Origin: an uncultured Prevotellaceae bacterium
GTDB lineage: Bacteria; Bacteroidota; Bacteroidia; Bacteroidales; Bacteroidaceae
Direction of reading: 5' to 3'
Length of the DNA stretch: 5,871 nt
Assembly: GCA_946403615.1 (NCBI GenBank)
Contig: CAMJAO010000144.1
Coordinates: 1-5,871 of the forward strand
Shown here: positions 1 through 5,871 of the stretch, one piece after another
Numbering within the stretch: the first letter of the stretch is position 1
How the letters are laid out: each line of letters opens with the position of its first letter
Translations under genes and position numbers: made by a program
Notes under the pieces: generated by a model
Told to the model about the DNA's origin: nothing
The model's input: only the letters and a program-made list of their open reading frames with translations
Database searches by the model: none

Positions 1-84
1 GTCATACACCTCAAGAGGCATGGCAGACACAGGTATATCTGTGTCATACACCTCAAGAGGCATGGCAGACACAGGTATATCTGT
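1..84. repeat. Perfect 42-bp direct tandem duplication, two copies, inside the kinase gene
   Basis: Bases 1-42 and 43-84 are identical. The match stops at base 85 (c, where base 43 is g). The unit is 42 bp, so the kinase frame is kept and 14 residues (TDIPVSAMPLEVYD) are encoded twice. The tract is exactly two units long and begins at the first base of the window, so further copies to the left cannot be excluded, and neither can an assembly artefact at a contig end. Confidence 0.95.
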
Positions 85-798
85 CGAGAGAGATTTGCTT
101 TGTGTGCTGCCCGCAATCATCAATATTGAGCCTCGAATGTGAAAAACGTGATGAGAAGACATGGGAATCGTATCGGGGGAAACAATATCAAGAAAAGCGG
201 AGAAAAGGTCGGCAGCACCAGCAAAAAGCGTTTCTGAAGGTGAGAACTGATTTGCCGTCATATGCACATCTTCCATGGAAGACACATCGGGGATGATGAT
301 GTGACGGGCATCAGCATCAGGAAAACGCTCACTCATCACAGATGTCGTTGCAGGGAACTCAGGATCAAATGAGAAATCCGTCTCATGAATAGGGCGTCCA
401 TCAATCTCATAACGGCCATGAATGACGCGCCGTCCTCTGGAAGGATTGGCAGGCAGGAAAAGCGCCTGTCGGTAATGAGTTGCCTCCATCAGCGCAGTCA
501 ATTCAGCCATAATATGACCACGAAGCGCAGAATCTGTCTTTTTGAAAAGGATATACTCTCCCACTCTATTGGTTCCGTCCTCATAGAAACGACTCATCAA
601 ACGGGATAATACGCGTCGCGTGTCATCAACAGCCTCCTGTTCTGTCATGGAGCGGGTGTCGGTAGCGATAACAAGGACATCGCAGACAGAAAATGTTTCC
701 ACACTTTGCAGTGCGAAAAGCACATTCAGTCCACGTTGAAAAGCGATGCCTGCCATTTCAGCAGCACCCGTGATATCGTCAGCAATGACAACAATCAT
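1..798 (-). CDS. Four-carbon acid sugar kinase (DUF1537 family), N-terminal part, runs off left edge
   Basis: I translated the reverse complement by hand: 266 codons are open from the ATG at 798 to the window edge, so the 3' part is missing (family members usually have about 400-470 residues). Visible motifs fit the N-terminal sugar-acid-binding domain of DUF1537 kinases: VVIADDITGAAE at residues 3-14, KTDSALRGH at 87-95, LPANPSRGR at 115-123, and GSTQSK at 230-235 followed by PVSAMPLEVYD. The C-terminal nucleotide-binding domain lies outside the window. Known family members (DtnK, OtnK, DenK) phosphorylate threonate, erythronate or related C4 acids in the cytoplasm using ATP; the exact substrate here cannot be read from sequence. 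The start overlaps the stop of the preceding pdxA-type gene as ATGA, suggesting translational coupling and a shared pathway. Odd feature: residues 239-252 are duplicated exactly as 253-266 at the window edge. Family assignment is firm, substrate is not. Confidence 0.9.
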   Translation of the reverse strand, partial: MIVVIADDITGAAEMAGIAFQRGLNVLFALQSVETFSVCDVLVIATDTRSMTEQEAVDDTRRVLSRLMSRFYEDGTNRVGEYILFKKTDSALRGHIMAELTALMEATHYRQALFLPANPSRGRRVIHGRYEIDGRPIHETDFSFDPEFPATTSVMSERFPDADARHIIIPDVSSMEDVHMTANQFSPSETLFAGAADLFSAFLDIVSPDTIPMSSHHVFHIRGSILMIAGSTQSKSLSTDIPVSAMPLEVYDTDIPVSAMPLEVYD

Positions 799-1829
799 TT
801 CTTATTCCTACGGTTGATAGCCATTTTCGCCGCATAATCAATGGAAAGCATGAGCGCATCGTCAGAGGCGACACCTTTACCTGCCACATCGAAAGCCGTA
901 CCATGGTCGACAGAAACACGAATAATGGGAAGGCCGAGCGTAATGTTGACACCTTTCACACTGTCCATTTTTCCTGTCGCTTGATTCCAGTTGAACCCGA
1001 CTACTTTGAAAGGGATATGCCCCTGGTCGTGATACATGGCCACGCAGCCGTCAAACTGTCCGCATTTTGCTTTGGCGAAGAGAGTATCAGGCGGTACGGG
1101 ACCTATCACATTGAATCCTCGTTGCTGCAGTTCCTCCACAGCCGGAGTAATCTCCAGTGCCTCTTCATCGCCAAACAGACCGTTGTCGCTGGAATGGGGA
1201 TTTAGACCTGCGATACCGATACGTGGGTTCTCTATCCCAAACTGACGGCAGGCATCATCTATCAATTCCGTCACCTCGATAATTCGTGCTTTTTTGACCA
1301 AATCACATGCTTTACGCAGAGGAACGTGCGTAGAGACATGAATCACACGCAGAAACTCGTCGGCCAAAAGCATGGCATATTTCTTGGTGTTGGTGAAGGT
1401 GGCATACATCTCCGTGTGTCCGTCGAAATGATGGCCTGCGAGATTGAGGGCCTCCTTATTGAGAGGAGCCGTGACCGTAGCGTCCACCTCGTCGGCCATC
1501 GCCAGATCTATGGCTTTCTTGATGGAAAGAAAAGCCGCATGACCGCATTGAGACTGAACCTCTCCAAAACGGAATGAAGACAAATCGACACAATGAAGGT
1601 CAAAGACATCTATGGTGCCGTACTCAAACTTCGCATCTCGCACTTGGTCAACAGCATTGACCGCGAGATTAAGTCCGAGCAGATGCACAGCCTGCTTGAT
1701 GATGGCAGCATCGCCCGTGACAATGGGTCTGCACTTCTGGTATGTATCTTCACGACTGAGGGCACGCGCTACTATCTCAGGTCCAATGCCTGCTGGGTCG
1801 CCCATGGTGATGGCTATGATAGGTTTCAT
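795..1829 (-). CDS. pdxA: PdxA-family dehydrogenase, PdxA2 type (probable 4-phospho-D-threonate/erythronate 3-dehydrogenase)
   Basis: The 344-residue product has the full PdxA fold pattern and a normal length. Seen: ITMGDPAGIGPE at 7-18, VTAPLNKEA at 119-127, GHTE at 137-140, THVPL at 167-171, GLNPHS at 208-213, YHDQGHIPFK at 266-275, and GVNITLGLPIIRVSVDHGTAFDVAGKG at 293-319. The three metal-ligand histidines of PdxA correspond to H168, H212 and H267. Biosynthetic PdxA makes a pyridoxal precursor, but HDQGHIP (instead of HDQGLP), the extra residues 280-292 and the direct neighbour kinase point to the catabolic branch PdxA2. That enzyme oxidises C3 of a 4-phospho C4 acid with NAD+, and the product decarboxylates to dihydroxyacetone phosphate. 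The start at 1829 gives the canonical N-terminus. The stop overlaps the kinase start by 4 bp. A role in vitamin B6 synthesis cannot be fully excluded. Confidence 0.9.
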   Translation of the reverse strand: MKPIIAITMGDPAGIGPEIVARALSREDTYQKCRPIVTGDAAIIKQAVHLLGLNLAVNAVDQVRDAKFEYGTIDVFDLHCVDLSSFRFGEVQSQCGHAAFLSIKKAIDLAMADEVDATVTAPLNKEALNLAGHHFDGHTEMYATFTNTKKYAMLLADEFLRVIHVSTHVPLRKACDLVKKARIIEVTELIDDACRQFGIENPRIGIAGLNPHSSDNGLFGDEEALEITPAVEELQQRGFNVIGPVPPDTLFAKAKCGQFDGCVAMYHDQGHIPFKVVGFNWNQATGKMDSVKGVNITLGLPIIRVSVDHGTAFDVAGKGVASDDALMLSIDYAAKMAINRRNKK

Positions 1830-1866
1830 TGTGATGGAAATTATGGGAATAATGGGTATTAATGGG
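1830..1866. repeat. Degenerate 9-10 bp repeat in the spacer before the pdxA-type gene
   Basis: Read on the minus strand, the 37 bases before the ATG at 1829 divide into four successive related units: CCCATTAATA, CCCATTATT, CCCATAATT and TCCATCACA. This fills over half of the 62-bp spacer and leaves no visible Shine-Dalgarno sequence. It could be a slippage-derived spacer or act in translation initiation. No function is demonstrated. Confidence 0.6.
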
Positions 1867-1876
1867 TGCTATAGGT

Positions 1877-1895
1877 AAAAACTGAATGATTTCAG
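1877..1895 (-). terminator. Weak terminator- or attenuator-like hairpin at the end of the symporter gene
   Basis: On the minus strand CTGAA (1895-1891), a 4-base loop and TTCAG (1886-1882) form a 5-bp stem overlapping the symporter stop codon, followed at once by five T (1881-1877). The stem is short and A/T-rich, so it is at best a leaky attenuator between the symporter and the pdxA-type gene, and may be chance. Confidence 0.2.
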
Positions 1896-3451
1896 GCACG
1901 TTTTTTCTTCTTTGCCTCGAAGTATCCGTAGATGGTTAATTCTTTGGGCGCCTTGGGTGTTTTGAAAAAGAAACTGGCCAAATAGCCGACGACAAGGACG
2001 ATGAGGTGGCTATATACCCCGAGCATGTATTTGTGATGGGTAAAGTTCCACTCCCCGAGATTAAGGAGCGTCTCTTTGGTACCGTCGCCATTCATGTCAA
2101 CCTTTGTAGATGTGAGCACAGCGTATGCGGTGAAAATCACAGCGGCAGCGATACCGATGTAAAGTCCTTGCTTGTTTGCCCTTCTGCTAAACAATCCGAG
2201 CATAAAGATACCGACAATGCCAGCAGAGAAAATAGCATATAGCGAGAAGAGCGCTCCGAGAACGCCTTCGCCTCCCCATGAGACATACAAACATGCTACG
2301 CCTACAGCACCGATACCGCTGAGGACAACCATCCAGCGTCCGAAACGCAGTTTTTGCCTGTCGGTGGGATTTTTCTTGAACCGGGCATAATAATCTTGCA
2401 CAGCAATAGCAGAGATGCAGTTGAGATCAGAATCGAGGCTGGAGATGGCCGCAGCAGCCAAAGCCGCCACAATAAGTCCGCGTATGCCAATCGGCAATTC
2501 ATGGGCAATGAAATAAGGGAAGACCTCGTCGGCTTTGATGCCATCGGGCAAGACTGGTGCTCCCGCCGTATGATAATAGGCAAAGAGACATGTGCCGATG
2601 AACATGAACAAGGCCCAGATAGGCACCGACATCAGCACACCGATATAGGCCGCCTTCTTTGCTTCGCGGTCATTTTTGGCTGCAAGATACCGTTGCACGA
2701 TGGTCTGGTCTGTTCCGTATTTTTGCAAAGCATAGAAGATACCATTGAGAACCATGACAAGGAAAGTGAGGTCGACGAGATCCCAATCATACGGTCCGAA
2801 GTCAATCTTGTTATTATCCGTAGCGATGCGCATCACCTCAGATGGTCCGCCCTCGGGCAAGAAGAGCAACACGGCCACACAGATGACACCGCCGCCGATA
2901 AGCAACATACCCTGTGCCACATCCATCCAGACAATGGCCTCCATGCCACCCAACAAGGTGAGGATGATAATCGTGATGCCCAACACAAGCACAATGGTAT
3001 AGATATCGATGCCGAGGAAAGTCGCCAACGCCATACTGACCAAGAAAAAGACCGTGCCCGACTTGGAGAAATGACTCAAAGTGAAAGCCACAGAACTATA
3101 AAGTCGCGCGAAGAGGCCGAAACGACGTTCGAAATATTCATAGGTGCTAAGACGTATCACCTTGCGAAACAAAGGTACAATGACACCGATGAGGGCCACC
3201 AGCACGACAGGAACCATCAATCCCTGAACCAGAAGTATCCAGTTGCCTCCGTATGCCGCGCCCGGGTATGCCAAAAAAGTGACACTGGAAATGAGCGTGG
3301 CAAAGATACTCATGCCTACTGCCCAAGCGGGTATCTTACCACTTGCAGCAAAATACGCCGAGGTGTCTTTCTGTTTATGCGCGAAGAAGAGTCCAGCACC
3401 GATAGCAGCCAGAATTGATGCCAAGACGATGACGTAATCAATCCAATGCAT
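1892..3451 (-). CDS. Sodium:solute symporter (SSS family)
   Basis: The 519-residue product is a polytopic inner-membrane protein with about 13 predicted hydrophobic segments, the number usual for the SSS (SLC5-like) family. By eye these lie near residues 3-23, 43-63, 70-95, 118-143, 149-169, 178-198, 228-243, 268-290, 320-340, 372-392, 396-420, 428-446 and 476-496. The family signature AAAISSLDSDLN is at 333-344; S337 and S338 are the likely Na2-site sodium ligands by comparison with PutP and vSGLT. GGMEAIVWMDVAQG at 168-181 is also typical. It would import a sugar, sugar acid or similar solute together with Na+; the substrate is presumably what the neighbouring enzymes degrade. A hydrophilic loop at 449-475 contains DMNGDGTKE, and the tail is basic (KKKKR). 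It starts 21 bp after the aldolase stop, consistent with co-transcription. No Shine-Dalgarno sequence is visible. Confidence 0.93.
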   Translation of the reverse strand: MHWIDYVIVLASILAAIGAGLFFAHKQKDTSAYFAASGKIPAWAVGMSIFATLISSVTFLAYPGAAYGGNWILLVQGLMVPVVLVALIGVIVPLFRKVIRLSTYEYFERRFGLFARLYSSVAFTLSHFSKSGTVFFLVSMALATFLGIDIYTIVLVLGITIIILTLLGGMEAIVWMDVAQGMLLIGGGVICVAVLLFLPEGGPSEVMRIATDNNKIDFGPYDWDLVDLTFLVMVLNGIFYALQKYGTDQTIVQRYLAAKNDREAKKAAYIGVLMSVPIWALFMFIGTCLFAYYHTAGAPVLPDGIKADEVFPYFIAHELPIGIRGLIVAALAAAAISSLDSDLNCISAIAVQDYYARFKKNPTDRQKLRFGRWMVVLSGIGAVGVACLYVSWGGEGVLGALFSLYAIFSAGIVGIFMLGLFSRRANKQGLYIGIAAAVIFTAYAVLTSTKVDMNGDGTKETLLNLGEWNFTHHKYMLGVYSHLIVLVVGYLASFFFKTPKAPKELTIYGYFEAKKKKRA

Positions 3452-3472
3452 GGGTATGGGGAGTTAAAAAGG

Positions 3473-4399
3473 TTATGGCTTAGCCAACTGATTTATGATA
3501 CAGTTTTCCTCTTCAGGTGAGAGACGTGTGAGCGGCATGAGCATCCATGGCTGACAGAGGCCTTTGGTTTGCATCATCACTTTGAGCGCAGCAAGACTTT
3601 GACCGAGAGTGCGGTCTTTCTGATAGATTTTCGCGATCTCATTGGTTTCGTTTTGCAAACGATTGGCCGTATCCATGTCTCCTCTGACTGCCGCCTCGTA
3701 AAGCAAGTGGAACATTCCGGGCACAAAATTACCAGTAGAAGGCACGATGCCGTCGCCACCCATCTCCAGGGAATGAGCAGACTGTGCCGCCCAACCGCAG
3801 AAGAAAGCGAAATCATCACGTCCTTTAGCGATATCTATACAAGTTGCCATACGGTCGATATCGCGCTCAGAATCCTTTAATCCCACGATGTTAGGATGGT
3901 CAGCCAGTCGGTGTATCACATCCACGGGGATGCTCATGTGAGTAGTGGCGAGGATGTTGTAAAGCATGAGCGGCCCTTTAATGCTATCGGCCAGACGTAG
4001 ATAGTAATGCTCCATCTGTTCTGGTGTAAGCGCATAATAGGTAGGCAGCGTAGCAACTATGACATCAGCACCGGCACAGGTGTATGCCTCGGCCTGCTCC
4101 AACTGCTCGGCAAAGCAATTGCCCGTCAACCCGGCATAAATGAGTTGAGGTTTATGAGAAATGAGGGTTGAGTCTTGAGATTTAAGATTTCTCGTTTTTA
4201 CGGCAGTTTCAACGAAGCGGATGGCATCAGTTTTACTGACGGAATTGCCCTCACCAGTCGTGCCCATGAGCAGGGGTGAAACGCCATTGTCGGCGAAGAA
4301 CGCGACAATGCGTTCAACCGCGGCCGTGTCCAGTCTCCCGTATTCATCAACGGGAGTGACCATCGGCACCACAACACCTTGATATTTCTTGTTACTCAT
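3473..4399 (-). CDS. DapA/NanA-family class I aldolase or lyase (dihydrodipicolinate synthase superfamily)
   Basis: The 308-residue product is a TIM-barrel lyase of the DHDPS/N-acetylneuraminate lyase superfamily, slightly longer than the usual 290-300. Seen: VVVPMVTPVDEYGRLD at 9-24, the substrate-carboxylate loop GTTGEG at 46-51, the catalytic tyrosine Y147 in LYN, and the Schiff-base lysine K175 in GLKDSE. Members condense or cleave pyruvate with an aldehyde, commonly splitting 2-keto-3-deoxy acids in catabolic operons. It is unlikely to be the lysine-biosynthesis DapA, given its position between an isomerase and a sugar-type symporter and its divergent LYNILAT region. Residues about 70-85 look like an extra hydrophilic segment between the second helix and third strand of the barrel, encoded by a short repeat tract at 4142-4190. 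It lies 12 bp after the isomerase gene. The precise substrate is unknown. Confidence 0.9.
   Translation of the reverse strand: MSNKKYQGVVVPMVTPVDEYGRLDTAAVERIVAFFADNGVSPLLMGTTGEGNSVSKTDAIRFVETAVKTRNLKSQDSTLISHKPQLIYAGLTGNCFAEQLEQAEAYTCAGADVIVATLPTYYALTPEQMEHYYLRLADSIKGPLMLYNILATTHMSIPVDVIHRLADHPNIVGLKDSERDIDRMATCIDIAKGRDDFAFFCGWAAQSAHSLEMGGDGIVPSTGNFVPGMFHLLYEAAVRGDMDTANRLQNETNEIAKIYQKDRTLGQSLAALKVMMQTKGLCQPWMLMPLTRLSPEEENCIINQLAKP
4142..4190. repeat. Seven phased degenerate 7-bp units inside the aldolase gene
   Basis: On the plus strand, bases 4142-4190 divide exactly into seven heptads. Five begin with GAG (4142, 4156, 4163, 4170, 4177), with 4149 (ggtttat) and 4184 (aagattt) as variants. 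The approximate consensus is GAGNNTT. The tract is purine/T-rich and unlike the surrounding coding sequence. It encodes roughly residues 70-86 of the aldolase, where the family normally has a shorter linker. Confidence 0.65.
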
Positions 4400-4411
4400 G
4401 ACACAAAATAA

Positions 4412-5836
4412 TTATTCATGCACATAAAGGTTCCAACCGAGATAAGTGTCGATAGCCTCTTGAAGGATTTCTACCACATCGGTGCGGCACATGGCAACAT
4501 GATGCTCGAACCCGTTTTTACAGATATATTTCATCAGTTTCTGCAGGTTATCAACCTTTGTGACCGCGATGCATCCATCCATACCATAGGGGTCGTTAGT
4601 GATTTCACCTTTACCAAGATAAGCTTTAATGTATCCTTTCGGGTCGTCGGTACTGATGCGGAAGAAGGTGAAATCGCCTTCACTGACCTTTGCATATACT
4701 GCGCCGAAGGTATTGATTTTGCCCAAAGTGCGACCTAACACACCGAGGGGACCAAGTTTGAGGTCGTTGTTGCCGACAAACTGTTTGGGAAAGTTGCCGC
4801 AATGGGTGCAGACACATTTATTACGGTCTTCTGCGAAATTATTGTTCCAGTCGAGCAATGCCGGGGCCTGTTCCGACGCCAATGCCAGCGCATACATCGA
4901 GACAGCACCAGCCAAGTCGGTCTCACAAGCAGCGGGGATGAGTTTGTCGGAGAGCATGGACATCGTAACACATGCCGCGCAACCATAATTCTGCTCCAAA
5001 GAATCCCAACACTGTATAGCAACGGCTTGCACATCATTTGCCTCAATCCAATTCTCGACCGCCACGCCGAATTTTGCTTGTAAGTTAAGTTTCTCACGAT
5101 AACTGTCGGGCACTTTCGCATAGTTATGAATGCGACTGCACATCTCCTTGAATTTGGGGTCGTCATCACTGATTTTCTGAGCAGCAAAAAGGATTTCGGA
5201 GAGGTCGGCCGGAACCACAGTGATACCCGAACGTTGCAGGAGTTTCTCACTGGCACGGCAAGTGTTGAATCCGAGCGGACGCGTGCCGATTTGTCCGATT
5301 CGGCAGTGGCGCAATCCATTGACCACGCGGCAAATAGCAGCGAAGCGTTTTAGGTCTTGCGCCAACAGTGGGCTATAGATGCTATAAGTGTGGAGTGTGG
5401 TGTCTGTAAAAGGTATTCCATACTGGTAGAGGTTATTGCAAACCGAGATTTTTCCGCAGAAGGCGTCGCGGCGACTGTCCAAGTCAACCTTGTCATTCTC
5501 GTCATCACAAGCTTGCACCATCACAGGAACATTGAGGTCGGCATCGCTAATCGCATTGATGATGCCAATCTCGAATCCGAAGTTGGGAAGAGAGACGACT
5601 ATGCCGTCAATCTCGTCGCGGTGCTCACGAAACTGTTTTGACACTTTGAGACCGTCCTCTCGTGTCTCTATACTACTGCTGCCCGTTGGAGTGGCATCTT
5701 CGGGCAAGATGATGTACTCAAAACCAAGGTCGTCCATCGTTTTGAGTAACTGTTTGCGTACATCGCGAGCAAGTTCAGAATTAAAGTATGCGCGTGTGCC
5801 AATAATCACGCCGAAACAAGTTTTTCCGTTTTTCAT
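4412..5836 (-). CDS. L-fucose/L-arabinose isomerase-like protein
   Basis: The 474-residue product resembles the FucI/AraA aldose-ketose isomerase superfamily. An N-terminal Rossmann-like part (FGVIIGTRAYFNSELA at 8-23, DGIVVSLPNFG at 77-87) is followed by a central block QCWDSLEQNYGCAACVTMS at 275-293 and ACETDLAGAVSMYAL at 303-317, then a C-terminal domain. Such enzymes use a divalent metal (usually Mn2+) in the cytoplasm to interconvert an aldose and a ketose. By analogy E281 (or E305), D307 and H445/H446 are candidate metal ligands, but I could not align them rigorously. The protein is shorter than E. coli FucI (about 590 residues), so the sugar cannot be assigned. It carries 18 cysteines, including CVCTHC at 341-346. 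It is the first gene of the visible run, 12 bp before the aldolase. The start at 5836 (MKNGKTCFGV) gives a natural N-terminus for this fold. Confidence 0.8.
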   Translation of the reverse strand: MKNGKTCFGVIIGTRAYFNSELARDVRKQLLKTMDDLGFEYIILPEDATPTGSSSIETREDGLKVSKQFREHRDEIDGIVVSLPNFGFEIGIINAISDADLNVPVMVQACDDENDKVDLDSRRDAFCGKISVCNNLYQYGIPFTDTTLHTYSIYSPLLAQDLKRFAAICRVVNGLRHCRIGQIGTRPLGFNTCRASEKLLQRSGITVVPADLSEILFAAQKISDDDPKFKEMCSRIHNYAKVPDSYREKLNLQAKFGVAVENWIEANDVQAVAIQCWDSLEQNYGCAACVTMSMLSDKLIPAACETDLAGAVSMYALALASEQAPALLDWNNNFAEDRNKCVCTHCGNFPKQFVGNNDLKLGPLGVLGRTLGKINTFGAVYAKVSEGDFTFFRISTDDPKGYIKAYLGKGEITNDPYGMDGCIAVTKVDNLQKLMKYICKNGFEHHVAMCRTDVVEILQEAIDTYLGWNLYVHE

Positions 5837-5850
5837 ATTGTTGGGGATAA

Positions 5851-5871
5851 GAGGGTTTAGGGTGGAGGGTT
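5851..5871. repeat. Three 7-bp units upstream of the isomerase gene
   Basis: Plus-strand bases 5851-5857, 5858-5864 and 5865-5871 are three consecutive related heptads (gagggtt, tagggtg, gagggtt); the tract may continue past the right edge. The heptad gagggtt also occurs at 4163-4169 within the repeat in the aldolase gene. Within the 35 bases before the isomerase start I see no Shine-Dalgarno sequence and no Bacteroidetes-type promoter (TAnnTTTG). Confidence 0.55.

Noticed and set aside
102..609. Short plus-strand open frames (102-296 and 385-609) in the left part of the window
   Set aside because: They lie opposite the kinase gene, whose minus-strand frame is continuously open from 798 to the edge and carries conserved DUF1537 motifs.
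2354..3418. Long plus-strand open frame of 354 codons opposite the symporter gene
   Set aside because: It is antisense to a clear membrane transporter gene. Its translation is rich in His, Arg, Asp and Gln with no recognisable domain, as expected from the complement of hydrophobic codons.
3473..4399. Assignment of the aldolase as lysine-biosynthesis dapA or as nanA
   Set aside because: Only the superfamily is supported. The context is sugar catabolism, and the motifs around Y147 and K175 do not match either well enough to transfer the symbol.
4735..5319. A second minus-strand open frame of 194 codons within the isomerase gene
   Set aside because: It is in another frame of the isomerase gene, Arg/Ser/Cys-rich with no domain pattern, while the isomerase frame has conserved blocks throughout.
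5837..5871. CCCTAAACCCT on the minus strand resembles a telomere repeat, or could be a promoter region
   Set aside because: Telomere repeats make no sense in a bacterial operon; the pattern is explained by the degenerate heptad tract. No Bacteroidetes -7 or -33 promoter elements are visible in these 35 bases.

Overview
The window is a single run of five protein genes, all on the minus strand and tightly packed. Read 5'->3' on that strand they are: an L-fucose/L-arabinose isomerase-like protein (5836-4412), a DapA/NanA-family class I aldolase (4399-3473), a sodium:solute symporter of the SSS family (3451-1892), a PdxA-family dehydrogenase of the catabolic PdxA2 type (1829-795), and the N-terminal 266 codons of a DUF1537 four-carbon acid sugar kinase that runs off the left edge (798-<1). 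Gaps between genes are 12, 21 and 62 bp, and the last pair overlaps by 4 bp (ATGA), so this looks like one operon. No RNA gene, insertion sequence, CRISPR array or phage feature is visible, and no intergenic stretch is longer than 62 bp.

The organism is most likely an anaerobic Bacteroidales bacterium, perhaps Prevotella or a relative. This is inferred from the protein style, the absence of clear Shine-Dalgarno sequences before the starts, and purine-rich degenerate short repeats in the spacers. It was not tested by any database search.

Functionally this is a carbohydrate or sugar-acid uptake and catabolism cassette. The symporter would import the substrate across the inner membrane. The isomerase and the aldolase would act on a sugar and a 2-keto acid respectively. 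The kinase plus PdxA2 pair is known from D-threonate/D-erythronate-type pathways, where the acid is phosphorylated at C4, oxidised at C3 and decarboxylated to dihydroxyacetone phosphate. How the isomerase and aldolase feed that pair is not a pathway I can name, and this is the most interesting biological question here.

Three DNA-level oddities stand out. A perfect 42-bp in-frame tandem duplication sits in the kinase gene exactly at the window edge. A phased 7-bp degenerate repeat tract lies inside the aldolase reading frame and appears to add about 12 residues, and a related heptad tract lies just upstream of the first gene. A 9-10 bp degenerate repeat fills the spacer directly before the pdxA-type start.
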